From Candidatus Alistipes avicola (GTDB lineage Bacteria; Bacteroidota; Bacteroidia; Bacteroidales; Rikenellaceae), in contig DWYR01000019.1 in the NCBI GenBank assembly GCA_019118565.1, positions 1 through 56,649 on the forward strand: a DNA stretch of 56,649 nt, in the 5' to 3' direction. How positions within the stretch are numbered: the stretch's first letter is position 1; the number at the start of each line of letters is the position of its first letter. Made by a program: the position numbers and the translations under genes. The notes below the pieces were generated by a model that was not told where the DNA came from, searched no databases, and saw only the letters and a list, made by a program, of their open reading frames with translations. Of this stretch, positions 8,060 through 16,063 are shown in pieces.

Positions 8060-9298
8060 ATGAAACCGAATCTGAAAGATTTGAATCTGAATAATTTGAA
8101 GGGGGTAGCCGGGAAGGTTCGTCACATTCGTCTAAAGATCTCTCCCGTGCAGTGGATCATCGGAGTGGTCGTTGTGGCAGCCATTGGAGTGGGGCTCTAT
8201 TTTCTACTTCGGCCGCGGCCTGCTGCCGTCGTACTGCCGGTCGTAGGGGTCGAGCCTGTCGTGGTGGAGGATGTGAACATCTACGGCGAATATGTGGGGC
8301 GTATTCGTGCCCAGCAGTTTGTCGAGATTCATGCCCGTGTCGAAGGGTATCTGGAGCAGATGCTTTTTGCCGAAGGTACGTATGTCGAGAAGGGGCAGAC
8401 GCTCTTCGTGATCGACCCGCAGCTCTATCGGGCCAAGGCCAACCGTGCCAAAGCCCAGTTGAACCGGGCCCGGGCGCAGGCCTTGAAGGCCGAACGCGAC
8501 TTGAACCGCATCCGTCCGCTGTACGAACAGAATGCCGCCAGCCAGCTCGATCTGGACAATGCCGTGGCTACGTACGAGAGCGCTGCGGCCGATGTGGTGG
8601 TGAGTGAAGCCGATTTGACCCAGGCAGAGCTTACGTTGAGCTACACCACAGTCCGCTCTCCGATTTCGGGATATATTTCCGAGCGTAATGTCGACCTGGG
8701 TACGTTGGTCGGTCCTGGAGGACAGTCCCTGCTTGCCACGGTCGTAAAGAGTGATACGGTTCGGGTCGATTTCAGCATGACGGCACTCGACTATCTGCGA
8801 AGCAAGAACCGGAACGTCAATCTGGGACACAAGGATTCGACCCGGAACTGGGATCCTTATATCACCGTTACGTTGGCCGACGATTCGCAGTATCCCTACC
8901 GCGGACTGGTCGATTTCGCCGATCCGCAGGTGGACCCGAAGACGGGAACTTTCTCCGTGCGTGCGGAGATGCCCAATCCGAACCATGTGTTGCTGCCCGG
9001 TCAGTTTACGAAGGTCCGGTTGTTGCTCGACGTGCGCGAGCGGGCCGTTGTGGTTCCCAAGAAGGCGGTGCTGATCGAGAAGGACGGAGCCTATATCTTC
9101 GTTGTGCGGCGCGATAGCGTTGTGGAGAAGCGACTGGTAGAGATCGGTCCCGAGATACGGAATAATTTTGTAGTGGAACGGGGTTTGGCTCAGGGTGAGA
9201 ATATCGTGGTCGAAGGGTATCATAAACTTACGCACGGTATCAAGGTAGAACCGGTGGCACCCCTTTCGGAAGGGAAGAGTCTCGAAATAGAGAAGTAG
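8060..9298 (+). CDS. RND efflux periplasmic adaptor (membrane fusion protein, AcrA/MexA type)
   Basis: The adaptor bridges the inner-membrane RND pump and the outer-membrane channel. It starts with a cytoplasmic basic stretch and a membrane anchor (VQWIIGVVVVAAIGVGLYFL, about residues 32-51) rather than a lipobox. The biotinyl-lipoyl-like and helical-hairpin region follows (VEIHARVEGYLEQM; LFVIDPQLYRAKANRAKAQL; TVRSPISGYISERNVDLGTL), then beta-barrel and membrane-proximal domains (DPKTGTFSVRAEMPN; LLPGQFTKVRLLL). The length of 412 aa is typical. The gene is first in a three-gene operon, with the pump gene starting 4 nt after its stop. Substrate cannot be deduced. Confidence 0.93.
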   Translation: MKPNLKDLNLNNLKGVAGKVRHIRLKISPVQWIIGVVVVAAIGVGLYFLLRPRPAAVVLPVVGVEPVVVEDVNIYGEYVGRIRAQQFVEIHARVEGYLEQMLFAEGTYVEKGQTLFVIDPQLYRAKANRAKAQLNRARAQALKAERDLNRIRPLYEQNAASQLDLDNAVATYESAAADVVVSEADLTQAELTLSYTTVRSPISGYISERNVDLGTLVGPGGQSLLATVVKSDTVRVDFSMTALDYLRSKNRNVNLGHKDSTRNWDPYITVTLADDSQYPYRGLVDFADPQVDPKTGTFSVRAEMPNPNHVLLPGQFTKVRLLLDVRERAVVVPKKAVLIEKDGAYIFVVRRDSVVEKRLVEIGPEIRNNFVVERGLAQGENIVVEGYHKLTHGIKVEPVAPLSEGKSLEIEK

Positions 9299-9302
9299 GA
9301 TC

Positions 9303-12300
9303 ATGAAGAGCGATTTTTTTATTGACCGGCCGGTCTTTTCGACCGTTCTTTCGGTCGTTATCGTCATCGTGGGTCTGATCGGCTTGGTATTACTTCCGGT
9401 GGACCAGTATCCGCAGATTGTTCCGCCGGTGGTGAAGGTCTCTGCCTCCTATCCTGGTGCTGACGCACAGACGGTTATGCAGGCCGTGGCAACCCCTATC
9501 GAACAGGAGTTGAACGGGACACCCGGCATGATTTATATGGAGTCGTCGAGTTCCAACTCCGGAAGTTTCTCTGCAACCGTTACTTTCGATATATCGGCCG
9601 ATCCCGATCTGGCGGCCGTGGATATTCAGAACCGCCTCAAGGAGGCCGAGTCGCGTCTTCCGGCCGAAGTGGTGCAAAACGGAATCTCGGTCGAAAAACA
9701 GGCTTCGAGCAAACTGATGACCATCACGCTGCTCTCGTCGGATCCCAAATTCGATGAGATATACCTTAGTAACTACGCGACACTCAATGTGTTGGATATG
9801 CTTCGGCGTACGCCTGGCGTGGGCAGTATCTCGAACGTCGGCAGCCGCTATTACGGTATGCAGATCTGGGTGCATCCCGACAAACTGGCCAACCTGGGCC
9901 TGACGATGCAGGACGTGCAGAAGGCGTTGAAGGACCAGAACCGCGAGTCGGCAGCCGGTGTGCTCGGACAATCCCCGATCGAGAGTGTTGATGTCACGAT
10001 CCCCATTACGGCTCAAGGACGTCTGTCATCGGTGAGTGAGTTCGAGGATATTGTCGTACGGGCCAATACCGACGGGTCCATCATCCGCCTGAAGGACGTA
10101 GCACGGATCTCGCTCGAAGCGGCGACGTACACCACCGAGAGCGGTATCAACGGCGGTAATGCAGCCGTGTTGAGTGTCAATATGCTTCCCGGAGCGAATG
10201 CCATGGAGGTTTCCAAGCAGCTGAAGACAACCATGGAGGAGATCAGCCGGAACTTTCCGGAAGGAATCACCTACGAGATCCCGTTCGATATGACTACCTA
10301 CATCTCCGAGTCGATCCACCATGTTTATCAGACCCTTTTCGAGGCGTTGCTGCTGGTGGTCCTGGTCGTATTCCTCTCGTTGCAGAGTTGGCGTGCCACG
10401 CTGATTCCGATCATTGCCGTGCCGATCTCGTTGGTCGGTACTTTCGGTGTGATGATGGTCTTCGGATTCTCTCTCAATATGTTGACTCTGTTGGGTTTGA
10501 TTCTTGCTATCGGTATCGTGGTCGACGATGCCATCGTGGTGGTGGAGAATGTCGATCGCATCATGAACAAGGAGCATCTCTCTCCCTACGAGGCAACCAA
10601 AAAGGCGATGAGTAACCTGAGCGGAGCCTTGATTGCCATGTCGTTGGTGCTGTGTGCCGTATTCGTCCCGGTAAGCTTCCTCTCGGGTATTACGGGACAG
10701 CTCTATCGGCAGTTTACCATCACCATTGCCGTGTCGGTGATCATTTCGACGGTGGTTGCCTTGACACTGAGCCCGGCCATGTGTGCGATTCTCCTGCGTC
10801 CCGACAGCGGCAAGAAGAAAAACCGCTTCTTCCGCCGCATCAACGTCTGGTTGGATCGGGGAAATAAATTTTACCGTCGCATGATTCGCCGTTCGCTCAA
10901 ATATTCGCGCCGTATGATCGTGGCCTTCTGTATCGTGCTGATCGGTATCTGGGCGCTGAACCGGATTGTTCCCCAGAGTTTCATGCCGCAGGAGGACCAG
11001 GGATACTTTACCGTCGAGTTGGAGTTGCCTGAAGGTGCGACCCTGGAGCGCACACGGATTGTGACGAACCGGGCGATCGAGTTTCTACAACAGGATCCCG
11101 ATGTCGAGTATGTGCTCAATGTGACCGGATCCAGTCCGCGTGTAGGCAACAGTCAGTCCCGCAGTCAACTGACCGTTATCTTGAAACCTTGGAATGAGCG
11201 TGAATCATCGGGAATCAGCGAGGTGATGGAACGGGTACGCAATGAATTTTCGCGTTACCCGGAAAGCAAAGTCTATCTGTCGACGCCGGCCGTTATTCCG
11301 GGATTGGGTAATTCGGGAGGATTCGAAATGGTACTCGAGGCACGTGGGAATACCAGTTATACCGATCTGCAACAGGCCGTTGATACGTTGATGCATTATG
11401 CCGAGCAGTGTCCTGAGCTGACCGGACTCGCTTCGTCGATGCAGGGAGATATTCCGCAACTCTATTTCAACGTAGACCGAGACAAGGCACAGATGGTCGG
11501 TGTCCCGATGTCCGACATATTTTCGACGGTCAAGGCTTTTACCGGATCGTTGTACGTCAACGACTTCAACTTGTATAACCGTATTTATCGTGTCTATATT
11601 CAGGCCGAGGCCCCCTATCGGGCTTATCGGGATAACCTGAATCTCTTTTTCGTGCGTGGGGCCGACGGAGCGATGATCCCGATCACCTCGCTCGGCACGA
11701 CATACTATACGACAGGAGCCGGAACCATGAAGCGCTTTAACATGTTTACTTCGGCAACCATTACGGGAGAGGCAGCACATGGATACAGTTCCGGTCAGGC
11801 GATGGCAACACTCGAACGCCTCGTGCGTACTCATCTGCCGGAGTCGATCGGTGTCGAGTGGAGTGGTCTCTCCTATCAGGAGAAACACATGAGCGGGCAG
11901 ACCGGCATCGTGTTGGCGCTCGCCTTCCTGTTCGTGTTCCTGTTCCTGGCGGCGCAGTACGAGAGTTGGTCGGTCCCCATTGCGGTTCTTCTGTCGCTCC
12001 CGGTGGCCGGTATCGGGGCCTATTTGGGAATCTGGATCTGCGGATTGGAAAACAATGTCTATTTTCAGATCGGATTGGTGATGCTCGTCGGTTTGGTGGC
12101 CAAGAACGCCATTCTGATCGTGGAGTTCGCCAAGGAGGAGCTGGAGAAGGGGGCCGATGTGGTGACGGCGGCCCTGACAGCGGCCCGTTTGCGTTTCCGG
12201 CCGATCGTGATGACCTCGCTCGCCTTTATTCTCGGTCTGCTTCCGTTGGTATTTGCGACCGGCCCGGGTTCTGCGAGCCGACAGGGTATCGGTACGGGTG

Positions 12301-12398
12301 TCTTCTTCGGTATGTTGGTCGCCATCTCGGTCGGTATCGTTTTCGTCCCCTATTTCTTTGTCTGGGTGTATCGGATTAAAGCTAAATTGAAACGATGA
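9303..12398 (+). CDS. RND multidrug efflux permease (AcrB/MexB-like, HAE1 family)
   Basis: The proton-driven inner-membrane pump, 1031 aa, of usual AcrB length. The N-terminus is typical (FFIDRPVFSTVLSVVIVIVG), followed by the porter motif QYPQIVPPVVKVSASYPGAD. Proton-relay aspartates appear in TM4 (LAIGIVVDDAIVVVENVDR, Asp-Asp) and the TM10 lysine in LVAKNAILIVEFAKEEL. Twelve transmembrane segments and two large periplasmic loops can be traced; the ending is basic (KAKLKR). The stop overlaps the next start in an ATGA junction at 12395-12398, implying translational coupling to the channel gene. The sequence indicates an intact pump. Confidence 0.96.
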   Translation: MKSDFFIDRPVFSTVLSVVIVIVGLIGLVLLPVDQYPQIVPPVVKVSASYPGADAQTVMQAVATPIEQELNGTPGMIYMESSSSNSGSFSATVTFDISADPDLAAVDIQNRLKEAESRLPAEVVQNGISVEKQASSKLMTITLLSSDPKFDEIYLSNYATLNVLDMLRRTPGVGSISNVGSRYYGMQIWVHPDKLANLGLTMQDVQKALKDQNRESAAGVLGQSPIESVDVTIPITAQGRLSSVSEFEDIVVRANTDGSIIRLKDVARISLEAATYTTESGINGGNAAVLSVNMLPGANAMEVSKQLKTTMEEISRNFPEGITYEIPFDMTTYISESIHHVYQTLFEALLLVVLVVFLSLQSWRATLIPIIAVPISLVGTFGVMMVFGFSLNMLTLLGLILAIGIVVDDAIVVVENVDRIMNKEHLSPYEATKKAMSNLSGALIAMSLVLCAVFVPVSFLSGITGQLYRQFTITIAVSVIISTVVALTLSPAMCAILLRPDSGKKKNRFFRRINVWLDRGNKFYRRMIRRSLKYSRRMIVAFCIVLIGIWALNRIVPQSFMPQEDQGYFTVELELPEGATLERTRIVTNRAIEFLQQDPDVEYVLNVTGSSPRVGNSQSRSQLTVILKPWNERESSGISEVMERVRNEFSRYPESKVYLSTPAVIPGLGNSGGFEMVLEARGNTSYTDLQQAVDTLMHYAEQCPELTGLASSMQGDIPQLYFNVDRDKAQMVGVPMSDIFSTVKAFTGSLYVNDFNLYNRIYRVYIQAEAPYRAYRDNLNLFFVRGADGAMIPITSLGTTYYTTGAGTMKRFNMFTSATITGEAAHGYSSGQAMATLERLVRTHLPESIGVEWSGLSYQEKHMSGQTGIVLALAFLFVFLFLAAQYESWSVPIAVLLSLPVAGIGAYLGIWICGLENNVYFQIGLVMLVGLVAKNAILIVEFAKEELEKGADVVTAALTAARLRFRPIVMTSLAFILGLLPLVFATGPGSASRQGIGTGVFFGMLVAISVGIVFVPYFFVWVYRIKAKLKR

Positions 12399-13783
12399 AA
12401 CGAATTGCAATATTTATTTCATGTATTTTGGCGGCGGGTATTTTTTCCTGTTCCCCGGTTCGTCAGTGTAAAGCTCCGGAACTTGATTTGCCGAGTACGA
12501 TCGCAGAGAATCGAGCGGATTCCATGACGATTGCCGATTTGGAATGGTGGCAGTTCTACGGCGATTCGACGTTGTGCTATATCATTGAACGAACGTTGGC
12601 GAACAATCGCGATATTCTTGCTGCAGCCGCTCGTGTGGATCGTATGCGGGAGTTGTATCGCGTCAGCAAGGCGGAACGACTCCCTAACCTGAAAGCGAAC
12701 ATTCTGGCTGAGAATGAAACGAATGATTACTATCAGGATAAAGCGGTGCGGGATCCGCAATTCGACTTGACGCTTTCGATCGGTTGGGAGTTGGATTTAT
12801 GGGGAAATCTGCGCTGGGCAAAACGCAAAGGTGGAGCAGAGTATACAGCCTCTGTAGAGGATTGGCGAGCCATGCGGATGGAGTTGGTGGCCGAAGTGGC
12901 GAGTGCCTATTTTCAATTGGTCGCTCTGGATAATGAGTTATCCATCGTCCGACGAACGCTTGCTACGCGTAGCGAGGGTGTATATCAGGCCAAATTGCGT
13001 TTTGAGGGAGGACTGACCTCGGAGACGGTTTATCAGCAGGCTCAGGTAGAGTATGCCAGTACGGCCTCATTGATTCCGGATTTGGAGCGTAAGATCGAGA
13101 TCATGGAAAACGGTATCGCGTTGCTCATGGGAGAGTTTCCCGACTGGCCGGTCCTGCGCGGCTCGATGGATACGGAGGCGACGACACCGGAAACATTGCC
13201 GGTGGGTCTTCCCTCCGAACTGTTGCAGCGACGACCAGATGTGCGGGCTTCCGAGCAGCGGTTACGCGCAGCGATGGCGGCGGCCGGCATGGCTTATGCC
13301 GATCGTTTCCCTCGTTTGAATTTTACGTTGACGGGAGGTTGGGAAAATGATCGGATGGTGGGTTTCTTCCAGTCGCCTTTTTCCTATGTGGCCGGAACGG
13401 TTGCGGCTCCGATCTTCGGATTCGGTCGAAAAAAAGCGAAATACAAGGCGGCGCTGGCCGCTTACGACGAAGCGCGCCTGGCTTACGAGCAAAAGGTGCT
13501 GGAGGTGTTCAAGGAGGCCAATGATGCTGTCATTACCTATCGTAATGTGCGTAAAACAGCCGAATTGAAGGCCAATCTGCGGGATGCCTCTCGGAAATAC
13601 GTCTTGCTGGCCCATTTGCAATACCGGGCCGGCAGCATCAATTATATCGATGTATTGGATGCCCAGCGTCAGTATTTCGACGCACAGATAGGATTGAGTA
13701 ATGCCATCCGGGATGAATATCTGGCCATGGTTCAGTTGTACAAGGCTTTGGGAGGAGGTTGGCAGACCCAATCGGAGGAGTAG
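12395..13783 (+). CDS. Outer-membrane factor lipoprotein of RND efflux (OprM/NodT, TolC superfamily)
   Basis: A 462-aa TolC-family channel. It has a lipoprotein signal with a Cys in AAGIFSCSPV (about residue 19), so it is probably acylated like OprM. Family markers are WWQFYGDSTLCYIIERTLANN near the N-terminus, GWELDLWGNLRWAKR in the first repeat, LPVGLPSELLQRRPDVRASEQ between repeats, and YRAGSINYIDVLDAQRQYFD in the second repeat. It completes the efflux operon by ATGA-coupled translation with the pump. The gene ends at a TAG about 111 nt before tRNA-Gly. Confidence 0.93.
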   Translation: MKRIAIFISCILAAGIFSCSPVRQCKAPELDLPSTIAENRADSMTIADLEWWQFYGDSTLCYIIERTLANNRDILAAAARVDRMRELYRVSKAERLPNLKANILAENETNDYYQDKAVRDPQFDLTLSIGWELDLWGNLRWAKRKGGAEYTASVEDWRAMRMELVAEVASAYFQLVALDNELSIVRRTLATRSEGVYQAKLRFEGGLTSETVYQQAQVEYASTASLIPDLERKIEIMENGIALLMGEFPDWPVLRGSMDTEATTPETLPVGLPSELLQRRPDVRASEQRLRAAMAAAGMAYADRFPRLNFTLTGGWENDRMVGFFQSPFSYVAGTVAAPIFGFGRKKAKYKAALAAYDEARLAYEQKVLEVFKEANDAVITYRNVRKTAELKANLRDASRKYVLLAHLQYRAGSINYIDVLDAQRQYFDAQIGLSNAIRDEYLAMVQLYKALGGGWQTQSEE

Positions 13784-13840
13784 AGAGACGGTTCGGCCGG
13801 GGAGTAGATTGCACAGAAGTGCGAATTTTTTGGAGATAAA

Positions 13841-13872
13841 TTTGGCTGGATAGAAAAAACCGTTTATATTTG
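13841..13872 (+). promoter_or_regulatory. Promoter for tRNA-Gly
   Basis: TTTG at 13841-13844 and TATATTTG at 13865-13872 with a 20-nt spacer match the Bacteroidota consensus. The predicted start lies about 16 nt before the mature tRNA 5' end. Confidence 0.6.
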
Positions 13873-13894
13873 CACTCCGTAACCGAGTTCTAAT

Positions 13895-13970
13895 GCGGAA
13901 ATAGCTCAGTTGGTAGAGCACAACCTTGCCAAGGTTGGGGTCGCGAGTTCGAGTCTCGTTTTCCGCTCCA
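13895..13970 (+). tRNA. tRNA-Gly (anticodon GCC, CCA encoded)
   Basis: The acceptor stem GCGGAAA (13895-13901) pairs with TTTCCGC (13960-13966), followed by discriminator T and an encoded CCA (13968-13970). The D-arm has AGCTCAGTTGGTAGAGCA. The anticodon stem CAACC/GGTTG closes a loop TTGCCAA with anticodon GCC at 13928-13930. The T-loop GTTCGAG is intact. The gene stands alone, with its own promoter and terminator. It marks the left flank of the CRISPR-Cas locus. Confidence 0.97.
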
Positions 13971-13998
13971 GAGGGCCGCAGCAAAGAGACCCGAAAGG

Positions 13999-14046
13999 AA
14001 GCAAAATCCTTGTATGTCAATAATGATATACAAGGATTTTGCTTTT
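13999..14046 (+). terminator. Rho-independent terminator after tRNA-Gly
   Basis: A perfect 17-bp stem (13999-14015 with 14028-14044) and a 12-nt loop are followed by a short T run. Confidence 0.75.
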
Positions 14047-14142
14047 ATACCTGTACTTTTGCTGGGAAGTAATCTCCCTATGTCAGGAACATAAAGGTCA
14101 ACAACGATTGCTTCTGTTGTGACACGATATTGTTTGTTGGTT

Positions 14143-14702
14143 TTTATCTAATATTGAGATTCAATATCAAACCACAACTGTGCATTCAGCAGGTTGGCCT
14201 CACACGTTGTTGTATCTTATAGAATTCCTACATCAAACCACAACCATTTCGATATAATAATCAATCTTCGATTGTTGTATCTTATAGAATTCCTACATCA
14301 AACCACAACTTTGGAAAACGTGGTTTCCGTAAGGTCAAAGTTGTATCTTATAGAATTCCTACATCAAACCACAACTATGAAAAGTAGTTCTTTTATTCAG
14401 CGGCTGTTGTATCTTATAGAATTCCTACATCAAACCACAACCACGTGCTTATGCTCGTTCAGGTCGTAGGAGTTGTATCTTATAGAATTCCTACATCAAA
14501 CCACAACCTTGCGGTCGCGTGTATTAAACAAGTCAAGTTGTATCTTATAGAATTCCTACATCAAACCACAACCTTTCAATAGCCGAACAAACCGCTATTA
14601 TGTTGTATCTTATAGAATTCCTACATCAAACCACAACTCCCTACATATTTGTATCCCCCGGCCTCGGTTGTATCTTATAGAATTCCTACATCAAACCACA
14701 AC
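14143..14702 (-). CRISPR. Type II-C CRISPR array, 8 full repeats plus one degenerate terminal repeat
   Basis: Eight identical 36-nt repeats start at 14209, 14274, 14340, 14406, 14472, 14537, 14602 and 14667 (plus-strand reading begins GTTGTATCTTATAG and ends TCAAACCACAAC). A ninth, decayed copy occupies 14143-14178, keeping its last 13 bases. The eight spacers are 29-30 nt, including one between the decayed and first full repeat. The functional crRNA strand is minus (repeat beginning GTTGTGGTTTGATG), shown by complementarity to the tracrRNA anti-repeat. A promoter pointing into the array from the cas2 side and the decayed copy at the far end agree with leader-proximal = right. All repeats except the terminal one are unmutated, suggesting a maintained array. 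Confidence 0.97.
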
Positions 14703-14816
14703 GCCGGGCTTCATAGTAGTTGATATTCCGTATTTTATGGCTCTTTCGCAATCGAAAAAAACAGCCAGAAACTCCGCCGAAGTCGATTTGATGTCTCTTT
14801 TTTGTATTTCAAAGAA

Positions 14817-14847
14817 CAAAAATAACCAATTATCAGAAAAATTCCAA
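14817..14847 (-). promoter_or_regulatory. Predicted CRISPR leader promoter
   Basis: On the minus strand, TTG (14847-14845) then a 20-nt spacer and TATTTTTG (14824-14817). The -33 element lies inside the 3' end of cas2. The predicted start near 14811 gives a leader of about 108 nt before the first repeat at 14702. Confidence 0.55.
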
Positions 14848-15171
14848 TTGTTGCGGAATCTCCGGTTTTGTCCTCTCGCTTTTGCCCCAAAAATTCAATA
14901 TATCCCCATACTGCTTGTCAGTCACTGCGAGAATGCTTGTAGATCCTGCTGGAGGCATCGATCGGCGAACCCGTTTGATATGTACCTGCATATTCTCTTT
15001 TGATGTGCAATGGCGGACATAGACCGAATACTGCATCATGGTGAAGCCGTCTTTTTCCAACGCCTTGCGAAATTGTGCCGCATGACGTCGTTCTGTTTTT
15101 GTATTGGTCGGCAGATCAAAAAGGACAAACAACCACATGATTCGATAGGCATTCAGGCGAACTTCTGACAT
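14833..15171 (-). CDS. cas2: CRISPR-associated endoribonuclease/integrase subunit Cas2
   Basis: Cas2 forms the adaptation complex with Cas1 for spacer integration. The chosen start is the ATG at 15171 (MSEVRLNAYRIMWLFVLFD), giving 112 aa and a 4-nt gap after cas1. A longer frame reaching 15219 would overlap cas1 and lacks family resemblance. The ferredoxin-like fold begins with the strand MWLFVLFDLP carrying the conserved Asp, followed by ALEKDGFTMMQYSVYVRHC. It is the last gene of the minus-strand cas9-cas1-cas2 operon. The array's promoter appears to overlap its 3' end. Confidence 0.93.
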   Translation of the reverse strand: MSEVRLNAYRIMWLFVLFDLPTNTKTERRHAAQFRKALEKDGFTMMQYSVYVRHCTSKENMQVHIKRVRRSMPPAGSTSILAVTDKQYGDILNFWGKSERTKPEIPQQLEFF

Positions 15172-15175
15172 CCGA

Positions 15176-16063
15176 TTACTCCAATAAGGGATATGCGATC
15201 TTTTTCTGAATTCCGGCAAAGCATTTAACCAGGGACGAGGCCGTGAACGTAAGTCCTACCTCGAGTGGCCGTACAACCTTGTCGAAGTGGGTGTCGGCAA
15301 ACAGAACCCGTAGCAGTTCGCTTTTTACCTCTTTGGTCAGTTGAGAGAGACCGTTTATGTAAAGCCGATAAACCTGTTCGTCGACATACGGTCGATAGGG
15401 TTCCATCAGATCGTCGGCCAGCGGGAAGGCGTTGTAACGGTTCCGGTGGAAGATTCCGAATGCCGGGAACAGCCCGGACCCCATGATCGCACGGGCTACG
15501 GCGGCTCGCAGGAGCGTGTAGCCGTAATTGAGCAGGTTGTTGGGTGGCAAGCCCTCGCGGGAGCGGTTAAACTCGGCTCCGAATAGTTCCGACCAGTAGA
15601 TTTTGGCGGCAATTCCCTCCCTGTTGTCTGCATCGGCACTCTTGACGTTCATGTAGTAGGGTTTCAGTTTATCTCCATCACGCCCCAGTTTACGTAATAA
15701 GGCTGCCTGGTTGCGAACTTTTGCTTCGACGATCTGCTTCCAGAGCCCTTTTTTCAGCGGCTCGCTGGCTTCAATCTGATTCCGGTAACTTTCGCCTTGC
15801 GTCCTGTTTGAATCCAAATTCATCAACATGGCATTAGGCATCCGGTTTTCGCCGCAAAAGATTACAGCAACATTATTGTCCGACAGTGCATTGAGTAAAG
15901 GCAGTGTGATCGAGACCTGTTGATTCTCCAATACCACGAACCCGATATCCTCGATCGGAATGCTTTTCCGTTGGTCGGGGGCCTCACGCGTGTGGATGAT
16001 CATCTGCCCGTCGCGCAGACTTAGACAATAGGGTGTCGAAAAGAACAAGGCTCGTTTCAGCAT
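15176..16063 (-). CDS. cas1: CRISPR-associated integrase Cas1 (type II)
   Basis: Cas1, 295 aa, is the catalytic subunit of spacer integration. The N-terminal domain begins MLKRALFFSTPYCLSLRDGQ, followed by IPIEDIGFVVLENQQVSITL and ALSDNNVAVIFCGENRMPNA, a classic type II Cas1 start. The catalytic helical domain contains NLLNYGYTLLRAAVARAIMG, GLFPAFGIFHRNRYNAFPLA and ADDLMEPYRPYVD, providing the conserved Glu/His/Asp metal site. It overlaps the end of cas9 by 7 nt and precedes cas2 by 4 nt, so the three genes are one transcription unit. No csn2 or cas4 is present, which supports subtype II-C. Confidence 0.95.
   Translation of the reverse strand: MLKRALFFSTPYCLSLRDGQMIIHTREAPDQRKSIPIEDIGFVVLENQQVSITLPLLNALSDNNVAVIFCGENRMPNAMLMNLDSNRTQGESYRNQIEASEPLKKGLWKQIVEAKVRNQAALLRKLGRDGDKLKPYYMNVKSADADNREGIAAKIYWSELFGAEFNRSREGLPPNNLLNYGYTLLRAAVARAIMGSGLFPAFGIFHRNRYNAFPLADDLMEPYRPYVDEQVYRLYINGLSQLTKEVKSELLRVLFADTHFDKVVRPLEVGLTFTASSLVKCFAGIQKKIAYPLLE

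Noticed and set aside
8204..9367. 387-codon minus-strand frame opposite the RND adaptor
   Set aside because: Antisense shadow with no motifs.
13262..14020. 252-codon minus-strand frame across the OprM-type gene and tRNA-Gly
   Set aside because: Its N-terminal stretch is an antisense reading of the tRNA, a well-known spurious annotation, and the remainder is antisense to the efflux channel gene.
14194..15003. Plus-strand frames through the CRISPR repeats and the leader
   Set aside because: They repeat the translated CRISPR repeat (LYLIEFLHQTTT) and have no independent coding signal.
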